Assembly: GCA_019925095.2 (NCBI GenBank)
Contig: CM034402.1
Location: 7,327,501-7,391,500, forward strand
Source: Dendrolimus kikuchii
Taxonomy: Eukaryota > Arthropoda > Insecta > Lepidoptera > Lasiocampidae
Direction of reading: 5' to 3'
Length of the DNA: 64,000 nt
Positions within the stretch are counted from its first letter, which is position 1, and each line of letters opens with the position of its first letter. Below, piece by piece: positions 56,501 to 64,000 of this stretch. A program made the translations under genes and the position numbers. The notes under the pieces were generated by a model. It worked only from the letters and a program-made list of their open reading frames with translations. It ran no database searches and had not been told where the DNA came from.

Positions 56501-59500
56501 TTTGGACCACTCGATCAGTGTAATACCACGCTTTCCCAGAATATCGATGTCAAACGGGTAGCCTTGAACTAATCATGTTTCGCACAGTGAGTTAGAATTC
56601 CGATGCCTCCTCTCCCTCCCATTTCCCGTCTTTCTATTTCATTTTCAGTATTTATTTATTTTAAATTTTATTTTAGGAAGGCGTACAGTTTAATACATAC
56701 AAAATATACTATCAACAATATTTTTATAAATCCTGATAACAAGCCTCCTATTGGTAAAGAAAAAACATATATGGAGAGATATTAAATACTAGCAAAAAAC
56801 CGTGCCTGCGGAGGGCTCGCGGAGTTTTCTACTTAGTAATAATGTTTAAATAGTTTTAAAAAATATTTTTAATGTATGGATTATTAATATGGGTAAACAA
56901 TTCATACTATAAATCATTTTTATTCATTTTTTATTTTATCTAAACAAAATTCTCTACACGCTTGTTTCCTACATTTTAACATAATTATATGAGTTTTTAA
57001 TACTACTTAATCTATCATAGGTTGATATTTTACAATGGCTTATTGGTTTCATAATTTTCGACAGATGGCGTTAGGAATGCAATAAAATTCTAATTAATAA
57101 AAATGTTTATATCTTCTATTTTTTTAATTTGTATAACATAATATTTTTATGATAGATAAACACATCTAAAAATAAATTAAATATACCATGTCAAAGCCCA
57201 AATCTGAAAGTGTGATAGTTTCTCAGTAAAGTGTACCACATAAATGCATAGATTGTAGGATAGTGTTAGGGCTCGATTCGCTCACCCTGATAAGAAGATT
57301 TTAGCTGTGAGTACTTTCAAAAAGTTCTTGAGCCAAATTGCGCTTAACAGAATTTATACTTGTCCAATACAGATCCCTATCTGATCCTCAGATATCCCAT
57401 CTCGTCTATCCAGTTCCTTCTGTCTGATCACATTATCTGTCCTATCCTGGCTGGCAACGTGGTGGCTTCGCTCCTGGTGTTTTTCATTTTCGCCGGAATA
57501 CTCACATTCTCACTCTCCTTTATAACATATTATTTACTCCTAATAGTCCCCAGTACCTTAAGGAACGTTTTAAATTCCTTCGCCTATCCACTGCCCACAA
57601 TTTGCGCCATGATACGTACCGAAAACTTTGGCGCCTGCACACACTTCATCCTATTATGATAATTCTTTTACGGTGCAGGCTGTCAAACTTTGAAATATGC
57701 TGCCTCTTACTATCAAAGAGGCCAAATCCTTAACATTTAGAAATTTGCTCAGAAAACACTATTTGTCCACAAATAGCTATGTCTGATTAACAGAATATAA
57801 TCATGCTAATACATTTATTATAATAACTTATGTATTATTGTATATATATGACTTATATATATGTATGTATTTGTATATTTATTTCTTAAATTAAGTTGAG
57901 TATTTATGTATCTATTGCCTTTTTCCTGCACCACCTATATCGCCTAATTCAAAATAAAAAATTTCTTTCGTTTAGGTTGCCTGGAAGAGATCGCTTTGAG
58001 CGATAAGGCCGCCTATTGTATTGCCTAGAAAATATTGTAAATATGGTCTGTTTTTGTAATTGTATATTTTGGTGTGCAATAAAGTGTTATCTCTCTCTCT
58101 CTCTCTCGGACTTAAAAAAACGACGCTATATATAAATAGGAAAAAAAACAATAAATAAATAGCAAAATCATTGAAAATTTCCAGCTTCGGAACGAAGTGA
58201 TCATTGAAAATTCAAAAGGGCAAAAGAAAATGGAAGGTAAAAATATATACGAAAATGGTATGAGGGCAAATTTAGAACTTCGCGAGTATCACTGGAAACG
58301 AGTACTTGACCACTACACAGCTGTGGTAGTCTTGCCGCCGTACAATAGAGTTCACGCTGTTCCACGCCATTCGTTCACAAAAGATTTAGCTGAAGAAGCT
58401 TTAAAATCGCTTTCGAGAACGGAGTTTGCAGTACATCCTGACTGGTAATTATTATTATTATCTCATTTTTCTATCCTTATTAAGATTCCGTAGTCAGGTC
58501 AACAAAGACTGAACCCCTAATATAACTTTATCGTCTTGTCCGTCTGTGACTCTAAAATTAAATGATTATTCTCGAAAACTATTGACACTATTTTTTTAAT
58601 GAAAAACTTTTGTTGCAATTTTTCTAAGTACGCTCGTTCGCATGGTTGTATTTTATTTATAAACTAGGATATGCCCGCGAGTTCGTCCACGGTAAACTTC
58701 AAATTCTCGCGGAATTGCCGTGACATAAAGTACCGCAGCATTAGAAAAGAATGTAAGCTATCGTTTTAGTGGAAACTGTGTCGGAACCGCATTGAAATTC
58801 GACATTTTTTTTCAGTCTGGCCATTTTAAATAATTCATAGAATAATTCCAGCGAGATTTTCAGAATAAAATTTAACGCAGATTTTAAGGCTAAGAATTTT
58901 CTGTCGATCAGCGAGAATCGTATCGAAATCGGCCCAGTAGGTTTTACGTGAATTCCGAATAAACAGGCAAACCGACAAACAGGCAAGAAATTTTAAAAAA
59001 ATGTATCGTGTTCTCCATCGTCTACATACGTCGTACAAACAAGGCTTGTTTAGAATTTTATAATATTATAGATTTTTTATATTTTTTTAAATTTCGTAGT
59101 CAAGTTATAAATACTGAACCCGTTATCATCTTGTCCGTCTGTCACTGTAAAGATTATTCTCGATAACTTTTAGCACTATTTTTTAATGAAAAACTTTTGT
59201 TGTATTTTTTCTAAGTACCTATCTTCATATGGCTGTATTTTATTTATAAACTAGCTATGTAGACCATGTCACGCTTTCCTATATCTCAGTCTGATATTAT
59301 TTATTACGGAAAGCAAATAGACTAGTACTTAGTCTATTTGCTTTTCGAGATTCGTTGACACAAACATGCAATCTGTTTTTTTTGTATATAATGAACAATT
59401 AGTTAAAGTATATATTTAAAATATTTACTCATATATCACCTATGCACCATCTTCGTCGCCAGATTAGGTAATAATTTCATTTAAGTTACGAGAGATAAAA

Positions 59501-62500
59501 AATCAGTAGTTACAGGTAATGTGTAACAATTTCCTTTATTACCCAGTGTGACCCATGCATGTAGGTTACTTGTTTTTTGAGAGCTCCGCCACAGTCCTTG
59601 TAAAGCGTTAAAACAAACTCTTATTCCGGTTGATATGAAATGCATTAGTAAACGAACAATAACTGTCATAAACCTTGACGTACTTATCCATAAAATCCAT
59701 TAATAAAACAATATAATCAAAATTGATTGTCAAAGATTAATTAATCTGCTTTAAATTTAATTAAGAAGTTAATTTTAAAACATAGGATAACAAAACCGCG
59801 TGATTGTTATCAACATAGGAAAACATTTCATATTAATTTTGAACTTTTAATACGCACGTTGTTAATTATCATTTCGTTGTTTTCTCTTTTTAAAAACCCA
59901 TATTATCTATAATATTATAAAATTCTAAACATGCCGTGTCTGTACATTAAAGCTATTAAAAAAAAAAACAACTAGAATAGACGATATAAACGATGGAGAA
60001 CACGATTTTTCGTTTGTTTGTTCGGGATTCGCGTAAAACTACTGTACATACTATTTAATCCTAATAGTCCTCCTTACCTTAAGGTACGTTTTGAATTCCT
60101 TCGCCTTTCCACGTCTCACAATTTGCGCTCAGATAAATATCGTAGACTCCTGATACCTACACACACTTCATCCTTTTATGATAACTCTTTTACAGTGCAA
60201 GCTGTCAAACTCTAGAATGCGTTGTCTCTTACTGTCAGAGGGGCCAAAACATTACCTACATTTCGGATCTCCCTTAGAAAATACTATCTGTCTTTAGAGA
60301 TTCATGTCTAATATATTAAACATTTACTTATTTATCTGTTGATATATATGTTAATATAAAATGCTTGTCATATATAATGTTAACCAATATATTTATTTAG
60401 ATTATTTTGCATATACGTATATGTATTACTATTACATTTATGTATGTATTAAATTTATAAATTAATGTAAGTATATATATTTAAATTGTACAGTCCTATC
60501 TTTCTTTCTACTCCACCTACATGGCCAGATTAGTTAAGAATTTCTTTTAAGTTAGGTTGCCTGGAAGAGATCGCTTTTAGCGATAAGGCCGCCTGTTGTT
60601 TTGCCAAGAAGTATTGTAGTTATGAATTTTGTTTTTGTATTTATTTTGGTGAGCAATAAAGTGTTATCTATCTATCAATCTATCTACTGAGCCTATTTGA
60701 TGCGGTTTTCATTAATCGACAGCTAATCCTAAGACTTCAAATCTGCGCTACATTTCGTTACTGGAATAACACGGCAAATTTTCTGGGAATGATGTAAAAT
60801 GGCCAGATTGAAAAAAAAAACTGAATTCCAGTGCAATTTTTTTTACTGATCTATAGGAAATTTTATGTAATGAAATGTGTGAAATATTATCATCCCGCGA
60901 ATCCCGTGGGCATTTTCCCGGGAGTGGTTTGAAGTTATTCGGGTGCATAAAAAATAAGTTATTCTACCACAGATTTTACTAAAATTATAGGTTGCCTTTT
61001 TGACGGCCTCTGTGGTTGAGCGGACTAATCCTTTGACGGCTTACCTCACTGCATCGCAGAGGCTACGGGCTCGATTCCTGGTATGGTAAATTTTAGAAAC
61101 GAATTTTCTCCGTTATTTACCATGGTCTGGGTGTCTGGGATCGGCCCTAGATTTGTTTGTTGTATATTATCTATAACACAAGTGTAACTTGCTTAATTCG
61201 GGGATATACAATATGTGTGTTTGTCTACCGATTATTTATTTTTCTAATGCTGCGGTACTTTGTGTCCCGGCAATCCCACGGGAATTTCAAGTCAAGTCTG
61301 GACGAAGTCGCGGGCATGTTTAACAAATTTAAAATACGAGTCTTGGATAACATTGATTTTTTTTTAAATTTTATATACCTACAAACAGCCGTTTTATTAT
61401 ACCTATATTAATGTAGAGCCTGAAACAGTTTTTAAAATATCTCATTCAAATTTATAATAAAAAGGAAAAATTATTTTACGTTCTCCTGAAACATTACCTT
61501 TTTATTTTATTATAATATTTCTTTTAGTTATTTAATTTTCGGATTACCTGCTTACTTATAACATTTTACGTTGTCATCCTCATATGAACTATAAACACGA
61601 AATTATTGGTACTCACATAAGTTAAATATTTAGGTAGGTAGGCAATAGTGTTCCAAAGTACAGACCACAAGACCACAAACACCTTCATTTACAGGTTGTA
61701 TTGCCAACATGTGGAGCCATACTTCGACTCCCGTGAAGCAGAAGTCCGCCATTTCGTCAGACGACGCAGCGACGAACCGAATTTCGCTATGCGAAAATTG
61801 AGGCATGTCTTTTCACCGATCGTACCAGCATTATTAGAGAAAACATATCATTGTGAGTATAATAACAATAACATCACATTTAGCTAGTTTGATAACTGGG
61901 TATTTATTATTCTAAACATACCGATGTCCTGATAAATTACACTTCTTCCAAATTGATATTTGGAAATTGTTTTGGTTTGTAAGGTTTGGACATCGATTTA
62001 AAGTTTTCAAATCAGAATTAAACATTGTATTCAAATATTTTTTTGTTTTATAATTATTTGGGTAGTCTCATCTTGTTGATTAGGTATATGCTTATTATTA
62101 TTTTGTCACAAAAATGTACAACCTTTTCCTTTAAGTCTGATTTTTAGAATTGCATTAAGAAATGAGTTAACTCGAAGCTCTTTTCATGATTTGGTCAGAC
62201 ACCTACTTAATAGGCAACTTATTACTTAACTAGCAAATTTCTGTCCAAACAACGATAAGGGCTTAATTCGCCAGTTCTGCAAATCAATTTGTTTCTTGAC
62301 TACCTAATGCAAATGTAAATCAGGTCTGAGAAATATTGCCAGTTTCATAAGTAGGACTGTATTTTAAAGATAACAATCGTATGTTTAGAATAATACCCAG
62401 TTATCACGGAGAGGTTTACATAACCGTAAAGATTTCATCATATATCACATACGGCTATTATTAGGAAGTATTTCTGCTTGTTTAATTACTTATAGTATTA

Positions 62501-63648
62501 CTAAGCTAGAAACATATAATTAAAATACGATTAATTTGAAAAATAAACTAACTAAACAAGTAATTATAATTAATTGTACCAAATCGCTGTCTAAGAGGAG
62601 TGTACCCAGCAGGCTGTACCACATTGGATGGTAATGCTAATTCATTATGCGAAGTAAGAACCAGCCTTCAGAAGGTCTAAAGCGGCCATTTTCGCAGAAT
62701 ATAACAAGTATGAAAATAGTGAAACTTTATGTCATGTCTTACAATTAGCAGTATATCTAGACACATGTGAATCTCACTAAGCGATCCCCTAAAGGCGGCC
62801 GCCGTAGCTGGACACCGTTAATTAAATATTTAACTTCGTTAATCGCTAATCCGTTACTGAAAAAGTTAACTTCGTTAAAAGTTAAAGCGTTACATGTCAG
62901 AAAATTTAACGCAAGTTAACGTTAATCGTTAATCCGTTAACACGTGATAAAAATTGCATTTTCTTATAAAAACTGTTGGTTCTGGAAGTTAGAAACAAAA
63001 AAAAGACGAGTATAATTATTAGAGTGTTTAATATAGGCATGTTGGTAAACAATCTTTTTTCATTCATTTGAATTAAGGTGCGATCAAATGTGTTACAGCC
63101 TGCTGGGAACACTTCTTAGACAGCGATTTGGTACAATTAATTATAATCACTTATTTAGTTAGTTTATTTTTCAAATTATTCGTATTTTAATTATATGTAT
63201 CTAGCTTAGTAATACTATAAGTAATTAAACAAGCAGAAATACTTCCTAATAATAGCCGTATGTGATATGTGTTGAAATCTTTATGGCCATGTAAATCTCT
63301 CCGATTACGCTTATTACTGGACGATTGTCATTTCTACTTCTATAGATACATGAAATGAGAAGTATCAATACAAATTATATAGTATCTACAGAGCTATGAA
63401 TTTTATAATGTTATAAGAGACCGTTCTAATATATAGTTATATTTATGTTAGTGCATAAATATAAATATCTACGATAACCTAAGATCGTAATATCCACATA
63501 CTATTTTAAGGTGACGAGGAGTTAATGGCGAGAATTTGCAAAGAAGCCATTATGACCGACCAATGGGCGAGAGAGCACGAACAGCCGGACACAGACAGAG
63601 ACTGCTCCACCTGTGAACTTGGATCGACCACGGCTTTCTTTGTTACTG
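43111..63648 (+). CDS. Voltage-gated calcium channel alpha-2/delta family subunit (5' part; continues past the window)
   Basis: Seventeen coding exons, all with GT-AG borders and matching phases: 43111-43364, 43707-43971, 45166-45331, 45845-45976, 46913-47199, 47699-47928, 49605-49827, 50295-50435, 51214-51306, 51384-51407, 51522-51548, 52782-52862, 56211-56285, 56363-56470, 58185-58444, 61695-61852, 63511-63648. About 887 residues are coded so far; the family usually has 1000-1200. Order: signal peptide (MKFNILLFLPTFIYC), VWA_N region, VWA domain with MIDAS DASGS after CRLRPWYVSAGGAPRDV, then Cache-type domain (LQISVSVPVFD ... LLGVAGVDIPID ... SLFIVDHRGNIVLHDNL) and a Cys-containing C-terminal region. 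Such subunits sit on the outer membrane face and control calcium-channel trafficking. CACHD1-like proteins share this layout and cannot be fully excluded. The missing 3' exons should carry the membrane anchor. Confidence 0.88.
43410..43645 (-). repeat. Interspersed repeat in intron 1 of the alpha-2/delta gene
   Basis: Starts GTCTTCTCCCAACCATGTGG and ends CATGCCCACACCACGTAAGTC. This sequence type is scattered through lepidopteran genomes and probably derives from a non-LTR element read on the minus strand. Assigned from memory of its wording, not by alignment. Confidence 0.45.
44109..44234 (+). pseudogene. Non-LTR retrotransposon ORF2 C-terminal tail
   Basis: Encodes KAGAYLMQWVSMAIQRGNVA, then SLLGTLP and a FYL-stop end (TAG 44232-44234), a widespread C terminus of insect non-LTR elements. 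Severely 5' truncated; lies in intron 2 of the alpha-2/delta gene. Confidence 0.7.
44422..44622 (-). mobile_element. Helitron-like element
   Basis: On the minus strand it begins TACTAATATTATAAATGCGA and ends CGCGGACAAAAGCTAG followed by T. Related by its start to 27473-27666. Confidence 0.6.
45346..45664. repeat. Dispersed 320-bp element Z, copy B
   Basis: Begins 14 bases after the donor of alpha-2/delta exon 3 and matches 35417-35742 with scattered substitutions. Both copies have the same AAGCTT-containing ends. Confidence 0.75.
46640..46830. other. GC-richer block in intron 4 of alpha-2/delta
   Basis: Contains GGGTGGTGTCCCTGGGACCA and ACCACAAGATTGGTCTTCCC; possibly a retroposon piece. Short shared wording with 47635-47695 (ATTT(A/C)GAAATTACAAACAG). 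No function assigned. Confidence 0.35.
46913..47928 (+). other. Exons 5-6: VWA domain core
   Basis: Exon 5 carries VYDCRLRPWYVSAGGAPRDV, the strand ILVDASGSM with the metal-binding DxSxS motif, and TDDDQVNVLRFN. Exon 6 continues with ADVLEYAVHMLRRYN and CQQAIVLLTDSMYDNY. MIDAS integrity in this domain is needed for alpha-2/delta action in characterised members, and it is intact here. Confidence 0.88.
47493..47576. repeat. (TA)n / (TC)n microsatellite
   Basis: TA run about 47502-47565 interrupted by GTATG, followed by a short TC run; in intron 5 of alpha-2/delta. Confidence 0.9.
48700..49375 (+). pseudogene. Jockey/CR1-group reverse-transcriptase C-terminal fragment
   Basis: Frame from about 48701 gives GHLEGKAKLAIKKLLMLNRS, QMRPHMEYCSHLWAGASAYQ and LNPLDCIQRRVV. 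After 49147 other frames give the typical ending (RIWNDLL near 49230, KKGF..FLRCRQRVGD near 49290-49330). Frameshifted and 5' truncated; inserted in intron 6 of alpha-2/delta. Confidence 0.8.
51384..51548 (+). other. Two phase-0 micro-exons (24 and 27 nt)
   Basis: 51384-51407 codes NITIMLDE between TTATTTCAG and GTACGA. 51522-51548 codes EKQRNSTRT between GATTGCAG and GTAATA. They lie between the conserved blocks PVFDSNTSE and YPVNRLLG and would lengthen the loop there by 8, 9 or 17 residues. The second is less certain than the first. Confidence 0.6.
51700..52600. other. Intron 11 of alpha-2/delta, repeat-like blocks
   Basis: 51750-51960 and 52390-52600 are GC-richer than the rest of the intron and look like retroposon pieces; a short (CA)n lies at 52026-52041. 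No homologous copy was found elsewhere in the window. Confidence 0.35.
53455..53575 (-). repeat. Interspersed repeat, diverged copy
   Basis: Wording similar to the reverse complement of 4795-4965 (GCGATACTGACCACTTCTATCAGGTGG-type block). Lies in intron 12 of alpha-2/delta. Confidence 0.4.
54721..54891. mobile_element. MITE with 28-bp terminal inverted repeats
   Basis: AGGGCCGATTTTTCAATCAC at the left end and its near-exact complement (GTGATTCAAAAATCGGCCCT) at the right end enclose 171 bp of AT-rich DNA. Target duplication not clear. Confidence 0.7.
55185..55395 (+). repeat. Dispersed repeat, inverted partner of 36290-36520
   Basis: Contains CGCCGGGTTTCTAAGAGAAA and TTTTCAGCTTTTTATATTA; matches the other copy in reverse orientation. 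Confidence 0.65.
55400..55940 (+). pseudogene. CR1/Jockey-group non-LTR RT C-terminal fragment
   Basis: Encodes NKASKSLGFIFRIS, then RIESVQKRFIRHLCYRKKIQ, LPLKDRRDIADFLLLLKI and LLSKVHFNIPAKSIRFNQP, the usual order at the end of these ORFs. One frameshift near 55520. It lies in intron 12 of alpha-2/delta, shortly before exon 13. Confidence 0.8.
56045..56165 (-). repeat. Interspersed repeat, copy of 4795-4965
   Basis: Reverse complement carries GAAAGCGGTTACCATCGCTT and TGGACATTTGTAACTCC, close to the copy in intron 1 of the multi-CBM14 gene. Confidence 0.6.
56211..58444 (+). other. Exons 13-15: second half of the Cache-type domain and following region
   Basis: Exon 13 has LGGGASLFIVDHRGNIVLHD, exon 14 has GDILKPGYRTVDFLDLEQP, exon 15 has YHWKRVLDHYTAVVVLPPYN. 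The HRGNIVLH block corresponds to the NNGYxLxHP block of classical members, where His-Pro is replaced by His-Asp here. Exon 15 ends in phase 2 (TG|G, Trp). Confidence 0.82.
57330..58108 (+). mobile_element. Non-LTR retrotransposon 3' end with (TC)n tail
   Basis: Broken coding pieces (LRNVLNSFAYPLPT-like in one frame) lead to a 3' UTR with GGTTGCCTGGAAGAGATCGC and GCAATAAAGTGTTATC, then a TC microsatellite at 58092-58108. The same end occurs at 60553-60683. It lies in intron 14 of alpha-2/delta, about 75 bases before exon 15. Confidence 0.75.
58660..59045 (+). repeat. Dispersed repeat X, copy 2
   Basis: The fullest copy, with GTTCGTCCACGGTAAAC, TTTTTTTTCAGTCTGGCCAT, CGAAATCGGCCCAGTAGG and TGTATCGTGTTCTCCATCGT. 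Confidence 0.65.
59940..60990 (-). repeat. Dispersed repeat X, copy 3, split by a retrotransposon
   Basis: The two halves (59940-60043 and 60684-60880) join to match copies 1 and 2 in reverse orientation. The break is at CTACT, which is duplicated on both sides of the insertion at 60044-60683. Confidence 0.7.
60044..60683 (+). mobile_element. 5'-truncated non-LTR insertion with a 5-bp target duplication
   Basis: Encodes SPPYLKVRFEFLRLSTSHNL and FYDNSFTVQAVKL, followed by the same 3' UTR as 57974-58090 and an (ATCT)n tail. Flanked by CTACT at 60039-60043 and 60684-60688. Confidence 0.8.
60890..61320 (+). repeat. Dispersed repeat Y, copy 2, split by a SINE
   Basis: CCCGGGAGTGGTTTGAAGTT before and CTTTGTGTCCCGGCAATCCC ... 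GAAGTCGCGGGCATG after the SINE align with the uninterrupted copy at 16320-16552. Confidence 0.65.
61005..61244 (+). mobile_element. tRNA-derived SINE, copy 5
   Basis: The only plus-strand copy. Starts GGCCTCTGTGGTTGAGCGGA, box B GGCTCGATTCC near 61067, tail ATTATTTATTTTT. Inserted in repeat Y within intron 15 of alpha-2/delta. Confidence 0.85.
61695..63648 (+). other. Exons 16-17 of alpha-2/delta
   Basis: Exon 16 (YCQHVEPYFDSREAEVRHFV, RKLRHVFSPIVPALLEKTYH) and exon 17 (CDEELMARICKEAIMTDQWA, DRDCSTCELGSTTAFFVT) join through a split Cys codon (T|GT). The Cys residues of exon 17 would form part of the disulfide-rich C-terminal region. Exon 17 ends in phase 1. Confidence 0.8.
62408..63302. mobile_element. 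895-bp inverted-repeat element with 219-bp arms
   Basis: Arms 62408-62626 and 63084-63302 are inverted copies with few differences (shared blocks AAATCGCTGTCTAAGA, CAGCAGGCTGTA, CACATACGGCTATTATTAGG). The 457-bp loop holds a stretch at 62813-62945 with at least nine GTTAA motifs. No transposase and no certain target duplication. It lies in intron 16 of alpha-2/delta. Confidence 0.75.
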
Positions 63649-64000
63649 GTACGATCATTATTCTATATACATGACATATGCGTGATGTGAGATTAAGAAT
63701 TCAGACGACACATACATAATAAGTAATATTATGCCTGATTCCCCTAAGGAGAACAGTGGAATTGGCGTGGAAAGCCTGATGCCGTAAATACGTATATAAT
63801 TCCTTTTCTCTATAAGCATAGTGTCACTGTGTCAACAGCGGGTGCGAAGAAGTGGTCGATAATGTCGAGAGGATAAACTAGTGTTTTCGGATCATCGAGG
63901 CAGGGTATAAATTTACATAAAGGATTTTACTAATAATTATTATAGTATGACAATGCGATACACTAGCGCCAAAGGACGCCGCGATTACTGTGTTCATGAG
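63649..64000 (+). other. Start of intron 17, window end
   Basis: Starts with donor GTACGA. An acceptor-like TTATTATAG ends at 63945, but the following sequence does not continue exon 17 in the needed phase without a stop. An alternative after ACACTAG at about 63966 stays open yet lacks a pyrimidine tract. The next exon is therefore not called. Confidence 0.4.

Noticed and set aside
57360..57659. 99-codon hydrophobic plus-strand frame
   Set aside because: Out-of-frame reading of a decayed non-LTR retrotransposon end.
63946..64000. Exon 18 of alpha-2/delta at the window end
   Set aside because: The acceptor at 63945 gives an immediate stop in the phase required after exon 17; the alternative acceptor is weak.

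Overview
The window is nuclear DNA from an insect, most likely a moth or butterfly. The pointers are GT-AG introns, AT-rich introns and intergenic DNA, arthropod TCAGT-type initiators, two peritrophin-type chitin-binding genes, and many repeat types common in Lepidoptera: a tRNA-derived SINE, Helitron-like elements ending in CTAG, R1-, Jockey- and CR1-like retrotransposon tails, mariner, BEL/Pao and Gypsy. Nothing prokaryotic was seen. The species cannot be named from the sequence alone.

Three host genes are supported. (1) A plus-strand gene at 2792-13208 encodes a secreted protein with about 17 chitin-binding type-2 (CBM14/peritrophin-A) domains joined by Gly/Asp/Asn linkers. A tiny first exon (ATG at 2847, TATA and initiator in place) is followed by a 5.1-kb intron and one huge exon. 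That exon contains a 663-bp tandem amplification, one nonsense codon, two single-base indels of opposite sign, and a 3' end cut off mid-domain by a truncated Tc1-like element. (2) A complete minus-strand three-exon gene (41177 down to 37098) encodes a 259-residue protein with two CBM14 domains and a Thr/Pro mucin-like linker. Its start has the same layout as gene 1 (ATG AAA G, then a phase-1 intron), which suggests an old gene family cluster. (3) A plus-strand gene from about 42.9 kb past the end of the window encodes a calcium-channel alpha-2/delta family protein. Seventeen coding exons were traced, all joining in frame, including two adjacent micro-exons.

The rest is mostly mobile DNA. 0-0.7 kb: R1-like retrotransposon tail. 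0.8-8 kb: intron and upstream DNA of gene 1, with SINEs, microsatellite and a 2.2-kb Foldback-like element with a 9-bp target duplication. 13.2-17.6 kb: Tc1, non-LTR and Helitron remains. 17.8-29.3 kb: a degenerate BEL/Pao element carrying a young, almost intact 6.56-kb Gypsy element. 29.5-37 kb: SINE, RTE/CR1-like fragment, mariner, Harbinger-like MITE and a solo LTR. 41.6-42.6 kb: retrotransposon debris between the divergent genes 2 and 3. 43-64 kb: alpha-2/delta exons separated by introns full of non-LTR tails, MITEs, SINEs and a 219-bp-arm inverted repeat.

The most notable observations are the Gypsy element (SR-protein-like Gag N terminus, and a predicted intron that would swap the pol C terminus for an acidic tail whose stop codon lies inside the 3' LTR), the GGGDN-linked tandem peritrophin, and the precisely bounded Foldback element. 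All boundaries were worked out by eye; no alignment or database search was run.
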